Shown piece after piece: positions 29,996 to 42,374 of a stretch of DNA of 64,000 bases. Origin of the DNA: Isoperla grammatica (lineage: Eukaryota; Arthropoda; Insecta; Plecoptera; Perlodidae); contig OX246743.1 of assembly GCA_945910005.1 (NCBI GenBank), positions 43,620,736 through 43,684,735 of the forward strand. Reading direction: 5' to 3'. A program made the translations under genes and the position numbers. Within the stretch, counting starts at the first letter, position 1, and each line of letters starts with the position of its first letter. The notes under the pieces were generated by a model that was not told the origin of the DNA, made no database searches, and was given only the letters and a program-made list of their open reading frames with translations.

Positions 29996-31438
29996 ACCCT
30001 AACTCACTGGTTAGTGGTTTCACACACAATCATGCCTACTTTCGTGTTGATCTTCGGGAAGAATCCTTAGAGTTTATACATCTAACTCACTGGTTTCACA
30101 CACAATCATGCATACTTTCGTGTTGATCTTCGGGAAGAATCCTTAGAGTTTATACATCTAACTCACTGGTTTCACACACAATCATGCATACTTTCGTGTT
30201 GATCTTCGGGAAGAATCCTTAGAGTTTATACATCTAACTCACTGGTTTCACACACAATCATGCATACTTTCGTGTTGATCTTCGGGAAGAATCCTTAGAG
30301 TTTATACATCTAACTCACTGGTTTCACACACAATCATGCATACTTTCGTGTTGATCTTCGGGAAGAATCCTTAGAGTTTATACATCTAACTCACTGGTTT
30401 CACACACAATCATGCATACTTTCGTGTTGATCTTCGGGAAGAATCCTTAGAGTTTATACATCTAACTCACTGGTTTCACACACAATCATGCATACTTTCG
30501 TGTTGATCTTCGGGAAGAATCCTTAGAGTTTATACATCTAACTCACTGGTTTCACACACAATCATGCATACTTTCGTGTTGATCTTCGGGAAGAATCCTT
30601 AGAGTTTATACATCTAACTCACTGGTTTCACACACAATCATGCATACTTTCGTGTTGATCTTCGGGAAGAATCCTTAGAGTTTATACATCTAACTCACTG
30701 GTTTCACACACAATCATGCATACTTTCGTGTTGATCTTCGGGAAGAATCCTTAGAGTTTATACATCTAACTCACTGGTTTCACACACAATCATGCATACT
30801 TTCGTGTTGATCTTCGGGAAGAATCCTTAGAGTTTATACATCTAACTCACTGGTTTCACACACAATCATGCATACTTTCGTGTTGATCTTCGGGAAGAAT
30901 CCTTAGAGTTTATACATCTAACTCACTGGTTTCACACACAATCATGCATACTTTCGTGTTGATCTTCGGGAAGAATCCTTAGAGTTTATACATCTAACTC
31001 ACTGGTTTCACACACAATCATGCATACTTTCGTGTTGATCTTCGGGAAGAATCCTTAGAGTTTATACATCTAACTCACTGGTTTCACACACAATCATGCA
31101 TACTTTCGTGTTGATCTTCGGGAAGAATCCTTAGAGTTTATACATCTAACTCACTGGTTTCACACACAATCATGCATACTTTCGTGTTGATCTTCGGGAA
31201 GAATCCTTAGAGTTTATACATCTAACTCACTGGTTTCACACACAATCATGCATACTTTCGTGTTGATCTTCGGGAAGAATCCTTAGAGTTTATACATCTA
31301 ACTCACTGGTTTCACACACAATCATGCCTACTTTCGTGTTGATCTTCGGGAAGAATCCTTAGAGTTTATACATCTAACTCACTGGTTTCACACACAATCA
31401 TGCATACTTTCGTGTTGATCTTCGGGAAGAATCCTTAC
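29996..31438. repeat. 76-bp satellite, 19 near-identical copies
   Basis: The unit AACTCACTGGTTTCACACAC... to ...TTAGAGTTTATACATCT repeats every 76 bp (TTAGAG at 30067, 30143 and so on to 31435). Copies are practically identical. The only changes I noticed are CATGCCTAC for CATGCATAC in the first unit and in one near the right end, and divergence at the edges. There are no spacers. Confidence 0.95.
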
Positions 31439-31550
31439 AGAGCTGGGTAAGATTATCTAGGTGTAGCAAACATAATTTTTTTTAAATATCTGGGTAGAAA
31501 TACAAAAGTTGTGTACAATTGCAATACAATTATCAATTACAACTAATAAT

Positions 31551-31609
31551 AGCCGAAATATCATCATTCAAGTATCAATTATTAATACTTGAATGATGAT
31601 ATTTCGGCT
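31551..31609. repeat. Perfect 24-bp-stem hairpin
   Basis: AGCCGAAATATCATCATTCAAGTA (24 nt; key core ATATCATCATTCAAG) at 31551-31574 is exactly complementary to 31586-31609, with an 11-nt loop. It could be a tiny MITE or a cruciform-forming site. It lies about 110 bp beyond the 76-bp satellite. Confidence 0.9.
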
Positions 31610-32229
31610 TTACGTCTCATATTTTGGCACCAATGCTAATCGAGACGATGAGTGGGTGATTAAGAACGAGAAAAACGCAAGACGAAATCCATGACCAAGC
31701 CAAGATACGAATCTGGAACGCAGAGAAGCCTAATCGACCGCGACCAACTGTTCTGGTAAAAGATACTGGAAAAGTATCTGATAAAGATACTTTTCAAAGT
31801 GGGAAGACGATCTCTATGATAAGATGATCGGAGATACAAATAGACTATTTCGGAGTGAAAATAACTAAATCATTTTGTGTCGTCATAATCAAACGAGACA
31901 TGTTGCAGAAATATTGCCCAGGAGTAATTTCCAGTACACTCAAATTATTAAGTGAAAATTTGCGTTAAAATTAAAGTTATCAATTTTTCAATAATGCTTA
32001 TTACCCAAAAGCCAAAAGTGAATGATAAAAAAAATACACACACGTATATAATATGCCAGGTAGTGTTCTAGTCTAAGTGTGTAAACCCATCTCATTCACC
32101 CAATCACCGTCTCGCGATGAGCCTCATTGCACGTAGATAGCGCGAAAACGAAACTTGTCCCCCTGCACCTCCGAACGAAGAAGGCCGCAACGAAACATGT
32201 TTTCAGCTCCTACTTGTAAGAGTTCCGAC

Positions 32230-32691
32230 AAGTTGTGACGTCACAAACCTAAACGGTAGCCGTGATTGGTGAGATTGTTTAATGACGCTAAGCCGTCAGT
32301 TTGACTTGAGTCGGCATCCGAGGCGCTTCGTTCTGTCTCCACGGTCGCGAGGGAGACTAAAATACTCACACATTCGTTACTCAATAGGTGTGCATGCTTA
32401 CTTGTGTTATCTAATCACTGCCAAGAGCCAGAGGCGACCAAACGTTATCAAACCAGGGGTCGACCACTTTTCATAACTGTTTAGTTTACGGAAGACGCGT
32501 CGATAGGTTGTAATATCCAAGTGTTTTGAGGTTAGGAAATTTAAAATTAAAAATTTACGATTTTTTTATTTGAAATTTATTTTTGTCGAACGTGAAATGT
32601 GGTGATTTGTTTGGTATAAGTGTAATATAGTGTTACATCGAGTGAAGTTTAAAAGAAGACAACTCGGGGAAGTTTCTTCTTTCGTCTGTTG
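32230..32691 (+). promoter_or_regulatory. Possible promoter and non-coding first exon (weak)
   Basis: TGACGTCA at 32236-32243 is followed by an inverted CCAAT-type ATTGG. A purine-rich leader then ends in TCTGTTG and a strong donor, GTAAGTTCAAG (from about 32692). The window shows no downstream exon that would prove a gene, so this is only a suggestion. Confidence 0.2.
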
Positions 32692-33778
32692 GTAAGTTCA
32701 AGAAATTAGTTGTTTTGATTTTGAGTAATTTTTAACGTAACTACCCTAGTTTTATCGTTCTAGTATCTTAGTCATTACGATGTGAGTTATTTGAATTACC
32801 GATTACTGTACATGTACTTCCGGTAAAACATTTAGCAAACCAACAGCTACAAAAAAAATGTACAGTATATCTATTTACTAAAAGAGACATTTGTTTGAAT
32901 GCAGTACTTACAACCCTAAATTAAACACCTCGTTGTCATCGGTATAGTGAATCGCCGGTTGAATGTGCCGGTTAAACATGGAGGAACTTAAGTATACCTC
33001 CCACTTACAATAGAAAAGCATTTGTTTCAATCTGTAGTACACACACTTATCTAATTGAATGACCTACTAAATGCACTCAATTGTCTACCCCCTCGGTTAT
33101 TTATGAGTACTTAGTACCGGTACTTACTGTTGTTGGGAGTATGTATTGCTTATATGGGTATATGTAATAATAAGTTTGGTTTATAACGATACGTTTGTAT
33201 ACATGAATATAAGAGTATTCAAGCTTATACAAGGAGAGTATTCGGGGAGACACGAGTCGAGTTGCAACCCACATGAGATATGTTAACAACCACAAAACAT
33301 AAATAGCAACTGTGGTTTGTTCTCTGCCCTCGGAATAGCTCACTGTAATAAATCCCATTCATTTATATTCCCCATTGTTGTGACATTATGAGACGTCTGT
33401 CTACCACATTATAGTGAAACAAATACAAAGCCACAATGTATTATAAACATGGTGTAACCATTTTACAACATTACGCTATCGGAATTCAGAACCATTATTT
33501 TGGGTCATATCGCGATAATTTATGTGATTGCTGATAAGAATTTTAACGGTACCATAATATAAATTTATCAAAACATGTTGGCCTATAAGACGATCATATA
33601 CGGCATGTTATCTGCGATGATACTGTATCCATGTATTCAGCAATGTTATAGTTAGGGCCTAATCCTTATCAGTTACGACTGTAATTATGTTCGCGTCACT
33701 TGCGTTAATTTATAAATAATCTCTTCGCAATAATTATTGCCTGTTGTAGCTTAAACACAGTCATAAGCTAACAAACAG

Positions 33779-33790
33779 AGGAGAGAGAGG

Positions 33791-33884
<94 letters not shown>
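33779..33884. repeat. (GA)n microsatellite
   Basis: About 50 GA dinucleotides, slightly impure at the left end. No gene nearby. Confidence 0.97.
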
Positions 33885-33887
<3 letters not shown>

Positions 33888-34194
33888 CTTAAATCTAGGT
33901 TGTGTTATCAAGGCAACGGTAAAGTTGTTGACTTGTCCTTTGGTTTATCTGTTCGCCAAACATTGTCTAGTAACGATTACCATTATCTCGTTCACCCTTA
34001 CCATTCTGTCTGTGAACTACCTGTGTAGGTGGACTAGTGCGCAGACAGTTCCTGGTTCCACTCCAGCATACGACAATCCTATATAGAGGTTTACTCCAAG
34101 GCGGGGTTCAGTCACGGGGATTTGCCGACTTGGGTTCTTGATTTTGACGTCGGGAGTTGTTTAGAGGAAAAGGACGTAGGACGTAGAGATGAAA

Positions 34195-34275
34195 AGGGCA
34201 GGAGAGGACGTGGAGTGTCTTTCGTTTGACTTCTCCCCCTCGACCTGTCCGGCTAGGGTGGCCCTACCAGAAGCA
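34195..34275. repeat. Dispersed repeat fragment shared with 53155-53235
   Basis: GACTTCTCCCCCTCGACCTG and GGGTGGCCCTACCAGAAGCA occur here and, slightly changed, in the larger copy around 53155-53235. Together with the CGATGAGTGGGTGAT motif near 31645 and 53042, it marks a scattered repeat family of unknown class. Confidence 0.6.
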
Positions 34276-36329
34276 TAGCTCTCCGAATCGTCGACAAAAC
34301 ACCCAAATCTGCACACCACGTGCTTACTGCACTACTCACGAGGATCCTTTAGGAAATGTTTCCACTGTCTGTTGTTTGTACGAATCCCTGCTGCTGGGTG
34401 CAACTTACATGATAGGACCCTCTCCAGGTTACTGGTGTATATTTATTACTTGTAACTGAGCTAAACTTTGAAATTCATTTGCAATCAGAATTACTGGTGA
34501 CCAGAATCGAACCGGTGACTTCCTGAGCTAGAGTTTCGAATGTTGGTGCTCTGAAATTGTGTTACTAATCCTCGGACATTATTGTCACACGTTCTATAGT
34601 ATCACATCAGGTAAAGCTTGTGAGCATCTATAACAGGGATTCCTACGAAAATTGGTTAATTGTTAAGGTTGGTACGCTTGTAATTTATACACTAAAGTAG
34701 CCCCTGATTATTATTTTGCTAGGGGTGTTCGTTAGTTTGTTTCCGTGTTCGGAGCACCATTCTAGACATAGTTTCCAAACATACGTCACTTTTGTGGCTT
34801 TGTCATTTGCTAAAACTAGGTCCTCTACTGTATCTATAGGTTCGGGTGTGGGGTATAGAGAGGGGTAGGGGTGGTAAACTGTTTGGTAACAGTTACACGG
34901 AGCAACCCAAGCCAATCAACACTTTACACACGTACACACGCTAAACACACAAAGTAGAAGGTCTGGTGATGAGAGGAATTTATTAGGCAGACTAATTTAT
35001 GCTGAATTAATATTTAGGCCAAATTATTGCAGGAACGGAATCTTTTGCCAAGTGAATTGCGTCGCTAGATAATCTGCTGCATATGTAACTAAGATCGCGT
35101 GGCATAATAACGCGAATTAGGTGTGCTACAATGTCAACAGGCACAAGTGTAGCTACACTTTACCTGTTGCATATTCAGGGTGTTAGCGGTAAAGGGTAGT
35201 CTTACTATAAAAACGCGCCAATTTAACGTTATTTTTTAAATATCTTGAGAACGCCACACAATATTGAAAAAGTGATAAGTGAGCATGATGTGTTTGCGTA
35301 AGAACTAAAACTGGATTTAAAAAGTTTTAAATATTTGTTATCTTTACTGTGAAATTAACTAGTTGTAGCATTTCTAAAGTATATTATATTTTCGAAAACA
35401 GTTCCTAGCACTTTCAGACCTGCAATGCGGGATATATCCTGCTCATATTCAAGGAATGTCTCTACGCGAAGGTTGAGACTTGAGATGCACAGTAGTTGTC
35501 CTTGGGACGAGTGTTGACATTGTGGGAACTCCTTTATCGACTTCTTTGGAGAAACTGAACAAACTTCTATAGTATTGTTTTTAAGATATAAGTAAATATA
35601 GAAATAAGTAATTGTATTTCACTCCAAAGTGTTGTAAGTATCTTGAACACAAAGTGATTAGTATTATCGTCCGTAGTTCCCCAGGGTAGAATTTCGTTTA
35701 GGGTGACTCTGCTGGTCGTAAGGGGCTACGAAATGAGGTCCTCTAATTTCCCCTTTCCCCCCATCAATCCCTTTAAATCTAGTTTTTCTCAGTTAGCCTA
35801 CTCCAATCTTCTCCAACGTCCGATGACCTAGTTTTCTAGTACGTGTTAAAAGCCAAATCCTACTCTAATTTTAAAATAAATTCAGTAAATATTTAGTAGA
35901 AAATGCTTGTTTACACAATTAGATCTGTTCGGCTACCAAAATCCGAAATCCAGCTACCGAAATCCGAAAGTGGATCCACGCAGCTTGTCAGTGATGTAGT
36001 GTAAAGAGCGATGAGGTTAACATATCGGCGTATCGTCCAAACGATCCGTCACGTCTGTAATGATATCGTAACACATTACGCGCTCGATGTGGATCGTGTG
36101 TACAGCCTCATTCAGATAGGCCAGGTCACAAGTCAATCACTTCCTCATGGAGTTCACTTCAATCTGATGTTATTTAATAGAGACACTTTCAAGGTCCACT
36201 TAAACGTAATCCAATCACTGAACCGTTTATTCCGCGCGGTATAGATGATACTTACTATGTGTAGTGGACTTGTTATTTACATCTGTTGCGGTGACGTAAA
36301 TTGTACCTGTGGAGGATGATGTGTTGTTA
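34276..36329. other. Intergenic, nothing firmly recognised
   Basis: A B-box-like GGTTCGATTCT (minus strand, about 34500-34520) suggests a tRNA-derived repeat remnant. No supported exon. Confidence 0.35.
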
Positions 36330-37075
36330 TATAAGGCTCGGGGGTAACATGCGAGACTCATTCGCGAGGTCACTGGTTCGATTACGGCCACCGGCATCAT
36401 CTTCAGTCATAAGGTCACTACTCAGTACTCAGTACTCAGTCCTCTGTCTCGGACTCAGTCATAAGATCAGTACTCAGTACTCAGTTCTCTGTCTTGGACT
36501 CAGTCATAAGGTCACTACTCAGTACTCAGTCCTCTGTCTCGGACTCAGTCATAAGATCAGTACTCAGTACTCAGTTCTCTGTCTTGGACTCAGTCATAAG
36601 GTCAGTACTCAGTACTCAGTCCTCTGTCTCGGACTCAGTCATAAGATCAGTACTCAGTACTCAGTTCTCTGTCTTGGACTCAGTCATAAGGTCAGTACTC
36701 AGTACTCAGTCCTCTGTCTCGGACTCAGTCATAAGATCAGTACTCAGTACTCAGTTCTCTGTCTTGGACTCAGTCATAAGGTCAGTACTCAGTACTCAGT
36801 CCTCTGTCTCGGACTCAGTCATAAGATCAGTACTCAGTACTCAGTCCTCTGTCTCGGACTCAGTCATAAGGTCAGTACTCAGTACTCAGTCCTCTGTCTC
36901 GGACTCAGTCATAAGGTCAGTACTCAGTACTCAGTCCTCTGTCTCGGACTCAGTCATAAGGTCAGTACTCAGTCTTCTGTCTTTAACTCAGTCATAAGGC
37001 GAGTTCTGGGGTTGAGTCGTGTCCTAGATATTTTTTTCAAACTATCTAAACACCCTAATGTATCTTGTTAGTCAC
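36330..37075 (+). mobile_element. tRNA-derived SINE with an internal tandem expansion
   Basis: The left part has the tRNA-like head (GCGAGGTCACTGGTTCGATTACGGCCACCGG, with the B box GGTTCGATTAC). The right part (ACTCAGTCATAAGGCGAGTTCTGGGG... CTAAACACCCTAATG... TTAGTCACCTGAG) matches the body of the full-length SINE at 48482-48740 read on its own strand. Between them a 45-bp unit has been amplified. The SINE tail is cut by the MITE at 37082. Confidence 0.8.
36404..36998. repeat. 45-bp array in 90-bp higher-order pairs, ~13 units
   Basis: Unit: GGTCAGTACTCAGTACTCAG, then TCCTCTGTCTCGGACTCAGTCATAA. Two variants alternate on the left side (CCTCTGTCTCGG with GGTC; TTCTCTGTCTTGG with AGATC), forming a 90-bp higher-order repeat. 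The rightmost copies are all of the first type. Because 45 is a multiple of 3, long ORFs of 256 and 167 codons arise without being genes. Confidence 0.95.
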
Positions 37076-37081
37076 CTGAGA

Positions 37082-37184
37082 GCCCTCATTCCAGTACGTT
37101 AGTTGCAACCGGTTGCAACTTGCGCCCGGGTTACGGAATAGGCGGCGCAACTTTATAACCGGCTACAACTTCTGGAATGAGGGC
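37082..37184. mobile_element. Short MITE inserted in the SINE
   Basis: The 103-bp palindromic element has GCCCTCATTCCAG at one end and CTGGAATGAGGGC at the other, with inner inverted GTTGCAACCGG/CCGGCTACAAC-type blocks. It interrupts the SINE just after TTAGTCACCTGAG. Confidence 0.8.
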
Positions 37185-39312
37185 ACTGAAGACAGCTCCG
37201 GTGGCAACCCTACCCTACAACAGGGACGTGAGCCAACGTCATTTGATTAGGAGAGGTTGGAAAAGCTGTCGAGTTCGTTCATAAATACAAAATAATCAAA
37301 TCAATCCAAATCCTTCCCCCGGTTTGCTTGTCCGTGATCCACCCTAAATTGTTGAGTGCATATACGTCACCTTGTCCACCGCCAAGCAGCATAATCTTCT
37401 GTACTAAGAAGGGGCATCAGACATTCGTACTGAACGAGGACTAGAGCTTACGTCACACATGTAGGGGGAGTTAGCTTCAACAAACGGTCAGACTATGGGT
37501 CAGACCTTGTCTAACATCATTGGAACATATTATGTCAACTTATCGAGAACTGTTCATGTACTTTGAACTTAGTAATATTGTCAGTAGAAAGTAGAAGCAA
37601 ACAAACTTAGAGTCAACATAATATTACACAAAGAAGCTCCCGGCTTATACACTTTAAATAAACACCACGATATCTTTGAAAATTTTCACTTTTATTTTAT
37701 TGCAATTTAAAAATCTTTATCTCACGTATCAGAAACTTGCATAAAGAAATTGCCCAACGGGTTTAATGTGCAACGCTTGTTCGTTATCAATTATTGCGAG
37801 TGCGTTGGTGTCGGTACATACGACATGGCAGTCACGTCTCACGCACAGGACACGCACCTTCCCGCCCTACACAGTTGCCAACTGAGTACGCCGGTACCTT
37901 GTCCGAGAATAATAAACAATAAGGCCACTCCTAGGTCTAGATTTGTATTGTAATAAATTAGCAACTTCGATCGGAACATACAATTATTTTAAATACTTAT
38001 TTTTGGAAAAAATAAAATAAAACACACACAAACTAATGTTTCATTTTTTGGTTATTCCTTCTGTTTTATTGGGTTATGTAGTGATTTCAAGATATTACTA
38101 GAGTCCATAAAGAAGGGAGAACTTCTTTATTGACTCTGATATTACTAAGAAACGTTTGTATCAAGTTGTTTTAACACTAATTTATTTTTACAAGTTCTTT
38201 CCGTCTGAAATACTTGTAATAACACATAACGTGGTGATTATTCTGTTAGAGAAACCTGAAGTGTGTATATAATGTTTCAATAACCTTTCTGTGTTGCTGC
38301 AAGGAAAGATAATTGTGGATACGAGTATGACAAACGTCAGTCTAGTTGGCAGGCCTCCATTAAGCCAGGAGGAAACTACTTGCTAGCTAGATGATTGCAC
38401 ATTGACGCGTTGTCCGAGACTTTGAGCGGGAAGTAACGTTAGGTGCGAGATCTCATTCTAGGGCGCGAGATGACGTCATAGTTCACTCACACACATACGG
38501 TAAAGATGATCTCAAAAAATGATAACAAAAGTAATGTTTGTTAATCTTACCTAACCACAATCAATTTTTCAAAATATTTTGAAAATATCTGTATATCTTA
38601 AATCTAGTCTCCCAGGCTCTCATCATTCCAAAAATTTGATGTAGGATTCGTTTAGGTTGCAGATAGGGCCAGCAGAAACGAGAGGGACAATAGAACGACA
38701 GAGGGGGAAAAATTGAGTAAGATCATGATGAATGAGAAATAGGGGTAATTAAAGATATGAATGAGAGCCCTCTTTGCGGGCTCCGGTCACTACAAGCGGG
38801 AACTACCTCGATTGGAGCGATCAAGTGATCCACCCCCTCGTCCCTCGAGTGACCGATGAATTAATACTATCCAATGATGTCGGACTGTATCTGTCATCTC
38901 ACCGTCTAACGAAGAGGTTTAATCCCTGCCCGTTAGAACGAAGCTCCAAGGAAGATTACACTGTCGTATAAAAATAAAAAAACATGCTTGGCCCATATGA
39001 CACATCGTGGGTACATTGCACCGTCTACCTCTACCAGATACTTTGCCAAATTCCTCGCAAATAGTCAATGCGACACACATTTCGCTTTCTGTAAACATGA
39101 GACGCTGCGGTTGTCTTGACGGGAGAAGGCTACGTGCTTTTTGTATGTTATCAATCCGAGGCTTAGTATGAAACAGCTTTTCGTTCTTTTCTTTTTCTGT
39201 CAGTCTTTTGATTTCTTCTTATCTATTACATTACAATCCATATCGTCTAATATCTCTTGTATTCCAAATTCCAATCTTGGTTGGCTTTTACTATTTTCCT
39301 CTTCCATTCCCT
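37185..39312. other. Intergenic, nothing firmly recognised
   Basis: A small inverted repeat AGAGTCCATAAAGAAGGGAG/CTTCTTTATTGACTCT at 38100-38145 resembles the hairpin near 21490-21530. No supported exon. Confidence 0.35.
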
Positions 39313-39337
39313 TGATTGATTGATTGATTGATTGATG

Positions 39338-39367
<30 letters not shown>
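39313..39367. repeat. (TTGA)n microsatellite
   Basis: About 13 TTGA units with one interruption, immediately before a dispersed repeat copy. Confidence 0.95.
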
Positions 39368-39369
<2 letters not shown>

Positions 39370-39600
39370 GATTATTTGATGTATAACGACGGACTCGACC
39401 GCCAGGTCGCATGACGTCTTCCGAATGAGATCCATTGTACATAGCGGGGGTCGTCATAAGGGGAGTCCCGCAAGGGAGCTGGCAGGGCTAAGTGGGAGAA
39501 ACTGTATCTTAAATGGGACAGTGGGGAGAGGGGAAGGGACAGGGTCTCCTTTTGTCGCCTCTTATGACTGGCAGAGTCACCCTGGGACGGAAAACATTCC
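39370..39600. mobile_element. SINE-like dispersed repeat, copy 1
   Basis: Shared in order with 41085-41330: ACGACGGACTCGACCGC, GATCCATTGTACAT, CGGGGGTCGTCATAAGGGGAGTCC, AGGGACAGGGTCTCCTTTTG and CGCCTCTTATGACTGGCAGAGT. The last block resembles a conserved invertebrate SINE domain. About 230 bp; no ORF. Confidence 0.65.
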
Positions 39601-41084
39601 TTAGTGTGTCAAAATAAATGTGCCCGACGACTTAAGCGATCCCTCTCTATCACAACACTTTCTCATAACCTTCTTACTTCGTTCGGTCTACAAGTACTTC
39701 CTCATTTGCCATCCAATTTACGTTTGTTAAATTATTTTGGTCCGTGCACGAAAGCTTCAAGTATGAAGATAGACTTGTTGACCCTATTCGCTCCCCTGCA
39801 ACTCAGACCGCGCCTATAAGACAAGCGCTTGAACTCCGCTGAAAACCGCTAGCAATATTTACACTAATTTCATGCAAATTACTAATCACAGACTCAAATA
39901 ATTGCCGGGAGATCGCTGTGTTTCTATACTACACTGCTTGACGTGAGTGGCACTTTCTATGTTCGATTGTTTTACCCCCCAATTTGTATCGTGTTCTGAC
40001 TGGTATGTTTATGTGACTAGGTCAATCAAGAGTAGGCATGTGCAGGCATACATTGCACGTACAACCGCAGACAATATGTAAATCAAGAGTACGACAGAAA
40101 TCGTATTTGTTTATTTTTTATTAATATCATAACTTGTTTATTACATTGTTCTCCGCATAAGCGGCAAGAATGGAATGATGTAAAGTATCGTTTGTATGGG
40201 GCACACTTTGACAAACCTCATCGCCCCCTCTAATTCAATTTTATACCAAAAATACCAGATTAAATTTTATATTCTGATCTTATAACAATTTTAAATCAAT
40301 ATGCTTTTTATAAATAGTACAGTTCTGAGCTACAATCGGCAGCCATATTGGTTCCAACCAATTGAACGGGCTTACAGTCGCAGACATAAGTAAATCAAAG
40401 GGTGTACAGAACTTGTCTTTACACTAATCACTCTCTGTCCAAAGCCCTTACTAACCCCAAAATGTTCCGATCTGTTGTCCAAGCTTTGATTGGTTGGTCT
40501 TTTGATTTCCTCCATTCAATATATCTATCTACTTATTTCGTGGTTAACTAATTATTTAACTTCCAAAGCACCATCTTAAAGTGGCACAATATTAAAAAAT
40601 AACGAAGCTGTGTAATGTCTGTATGTGGTACGAGTTAGTATCTTACGGACAGTCATCATGTGGATGAGAATAGAGGGAAGGTTATCACACTCAGAGAAAG
40701 TGTTACTGGACCCTGTTAACACACTGCACTGTTTATATACATTTTATAGGTCATACTATCAACCGTTATAAACTATCGTCGACCTAACGACCTTAATGAT
40801 ACATACAATTAATGCGACGATCAGAACTAATTATACTCGAAACATGTAGCAGACTATTCCGTTGTATCTTGATGAAAATATCAAATCAACAACTAGCAAG
40901 ACATCGTATATGTAAAAGTAAAACGAATTTTCGAGAAACAAAAAACTATGTTTCTCTTCTAGATAATACCAAACAAAACTGTAAAAAATTGCAAAAAAAA
41001 CGGCCAAGCCCAAAACGTAGAACAAACCAAGAAAGGGCACACTTACAAAAACGTCCATTTATTGCAACAATGAACTGTTGATTA
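39601..41084. other. Intergenic, nothing recognised
   Basis: AT-rich. The 80-90 codon frames on both strands around 40812-41081 overlap each other and show no domain or splice context. Confidence 0.35.
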
Positions 41085-41330
41085 TTTGGTGCTTAACGAC
41101 GTACTCGACAGCTTAGGTCATAATATGAGGTCTAACGAATCAGATCCATTACATCGCGGGGGCCGTCATAAGAGGAGTCCAGCAAGGGAGGACAAGGCCA
41201 AGTGGAAGGAAGAATCTTAAGTGGAACAATGGAGGGGGGGGGCGAAGGACAGGGTCTCCTTTTGTCCACTCTTACGACTGGCAGAGTCATCCTACCCTGG
41301 GCTCAGACGGCTATGAACTGCCGGCTTATC
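41085..41330. mobile_element. SINE-like dispersed repeat, copy 2
   Basis: Second copy of the repeat at 39370-39600, in the same orientation, with TTTTGTCCACTCTTACGACTGGCAGAGTCATCC at its right end. About 1.5 kb of unrelated sequence separates the two. Confidence 0.65.
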
Positions 41331-41377
41331 ACATACGCAATTTTGGCACCCGGTATGTCCTCCACGCGCATCATATA

Positions 41378-41536
41378 GTGGACCCAAGATTACTCTACAC
41401 CTGCTTTCGTCACAACCGGGGCAGTCGTAGCCAACCGGCGAACCGCCCGAGACACATCCGGGCCAATACCGATCGCTGATTGGCTACGAACCAGTCGCCT
41501 GTGACGAAAGCATGTGAAAGGTAGTCTTGGGACAAC
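41378..41536. mobile_element. 159-bp MITE flanked by TATA, copy 1
   Basis: Inverted ends GTGGACCCAAGATTACTC... and ...GGTAGTCTTGGGACAAC, with inner CTTTCGTCAC/GTGACGAAAG blocks. TATA flanks it on both sides (41374-41377 and 41537-41540), so the duplication is TA or TATA. The same-sized relative is at 53636-53794. Confidence 0.88.
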
Positions 41537-42077
41537 TATATAAATACACCCTATAGAAAGTAAACAAACATGCCAGTTTGGCACACAACATGGCTGCCCT
41601 GATGACAGCTGTCACGTCAACACACACAAAGTGACGTCACACAACAAGTGCTGCACTCTGTGTGCAGTTGTGCCAAGTCACAGCCACATGGAAGCGTTTG
41701 TGTGATCACCTCACCACAAGGCTGTAACTGATGACGAGTTGTCTGGGTGCCAAGTGAATGATTGCAACTCCCGAGCAGAGGGGAAACGCTAATCTTGGGT
41801 CGCGTAGCGGGATGAGCGAGTGTGCACGCAATCTTACTGCTTACTCGCTACGTACTGTTTTATTGTGATGACAATAACACTTATTGTTATAACTTTTAAA
41901 GGAGAATATACATTACATTAGTTTCAGGTATGTAACATCTTCGGTTTTTGAGATCTCGAAAACAAATTCACCCCCGTTTTCCATCCCTCCAAAGATCCTT
42001 GCTTAGTTGGTGCCTATATATGTTGTTATAAACACAATGAACGGTTTGGGCTAGGCATTGATGACGAGTCGGTTAGT

Positions 42078-42283
42078 AAGTAAGTCAGTCAGTCAGTCAG
42101 TCAGTCAGTCAGTCAGTCAGTCAGTCAGTCAGTCAGTCAGTCAGTCAGTCAGTCAGTCAGTCAGTCAGTCAGTCAGTCAGTCAGTCAGTCAGTCAGTCAG
42201 TCAGTCAGTCAGTCAGTCAGTCAGTCAGTCAGTCAGTCAGTCAGTCAGTCAGGCAGTCAGGCAGTCAGGCAGTCAGTCAGTAA
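42078..42283. repeat. (CAGT)n microsatellite
   Basis: About 50 CAGT/GTCA units; the last few are changed to CAGG. It lies 60 bp from the 3' end of the 480-aa ORF. Confidence 0.97.
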
Positions 42284-42343
42284 ACTTTCATTTATGCCCA
42301 TTGTAACCAATACAAATATTAGCCAAATAATGAATACAAATTT

Positions 42344-42349
42344 TTTATT
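42344..42349 (-). terminator. Polyadenylation signal for the 480-aa ORF
   Basis: AATAAA on the minus strand, 26 nt beyond the stop codon at 42375. This supports a real transcript with a very short 3' UTR. Confidence 0.6.
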
Positions 42350-42374
42350 CTAAAACGAGGCAGGCTACAATATA

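Noticed and set aside
29996..31438. Possible CRISPR-like array
   Set aside because: The 76-bp units follow each other without unique spacers, and the DNA is eukaryotic; it is a satellite.
36301..37071. 256-codon and 167-codon ORFs with STQYSVLCLGLSHK-type repeats
   Set aside because: They exist only because the 45-bp unit is divisible by three; the array lies inside a SINE.
42058..42306. SQSV-repeat ORF
   Set aside because: Pure (CAGT)n microsatellite.
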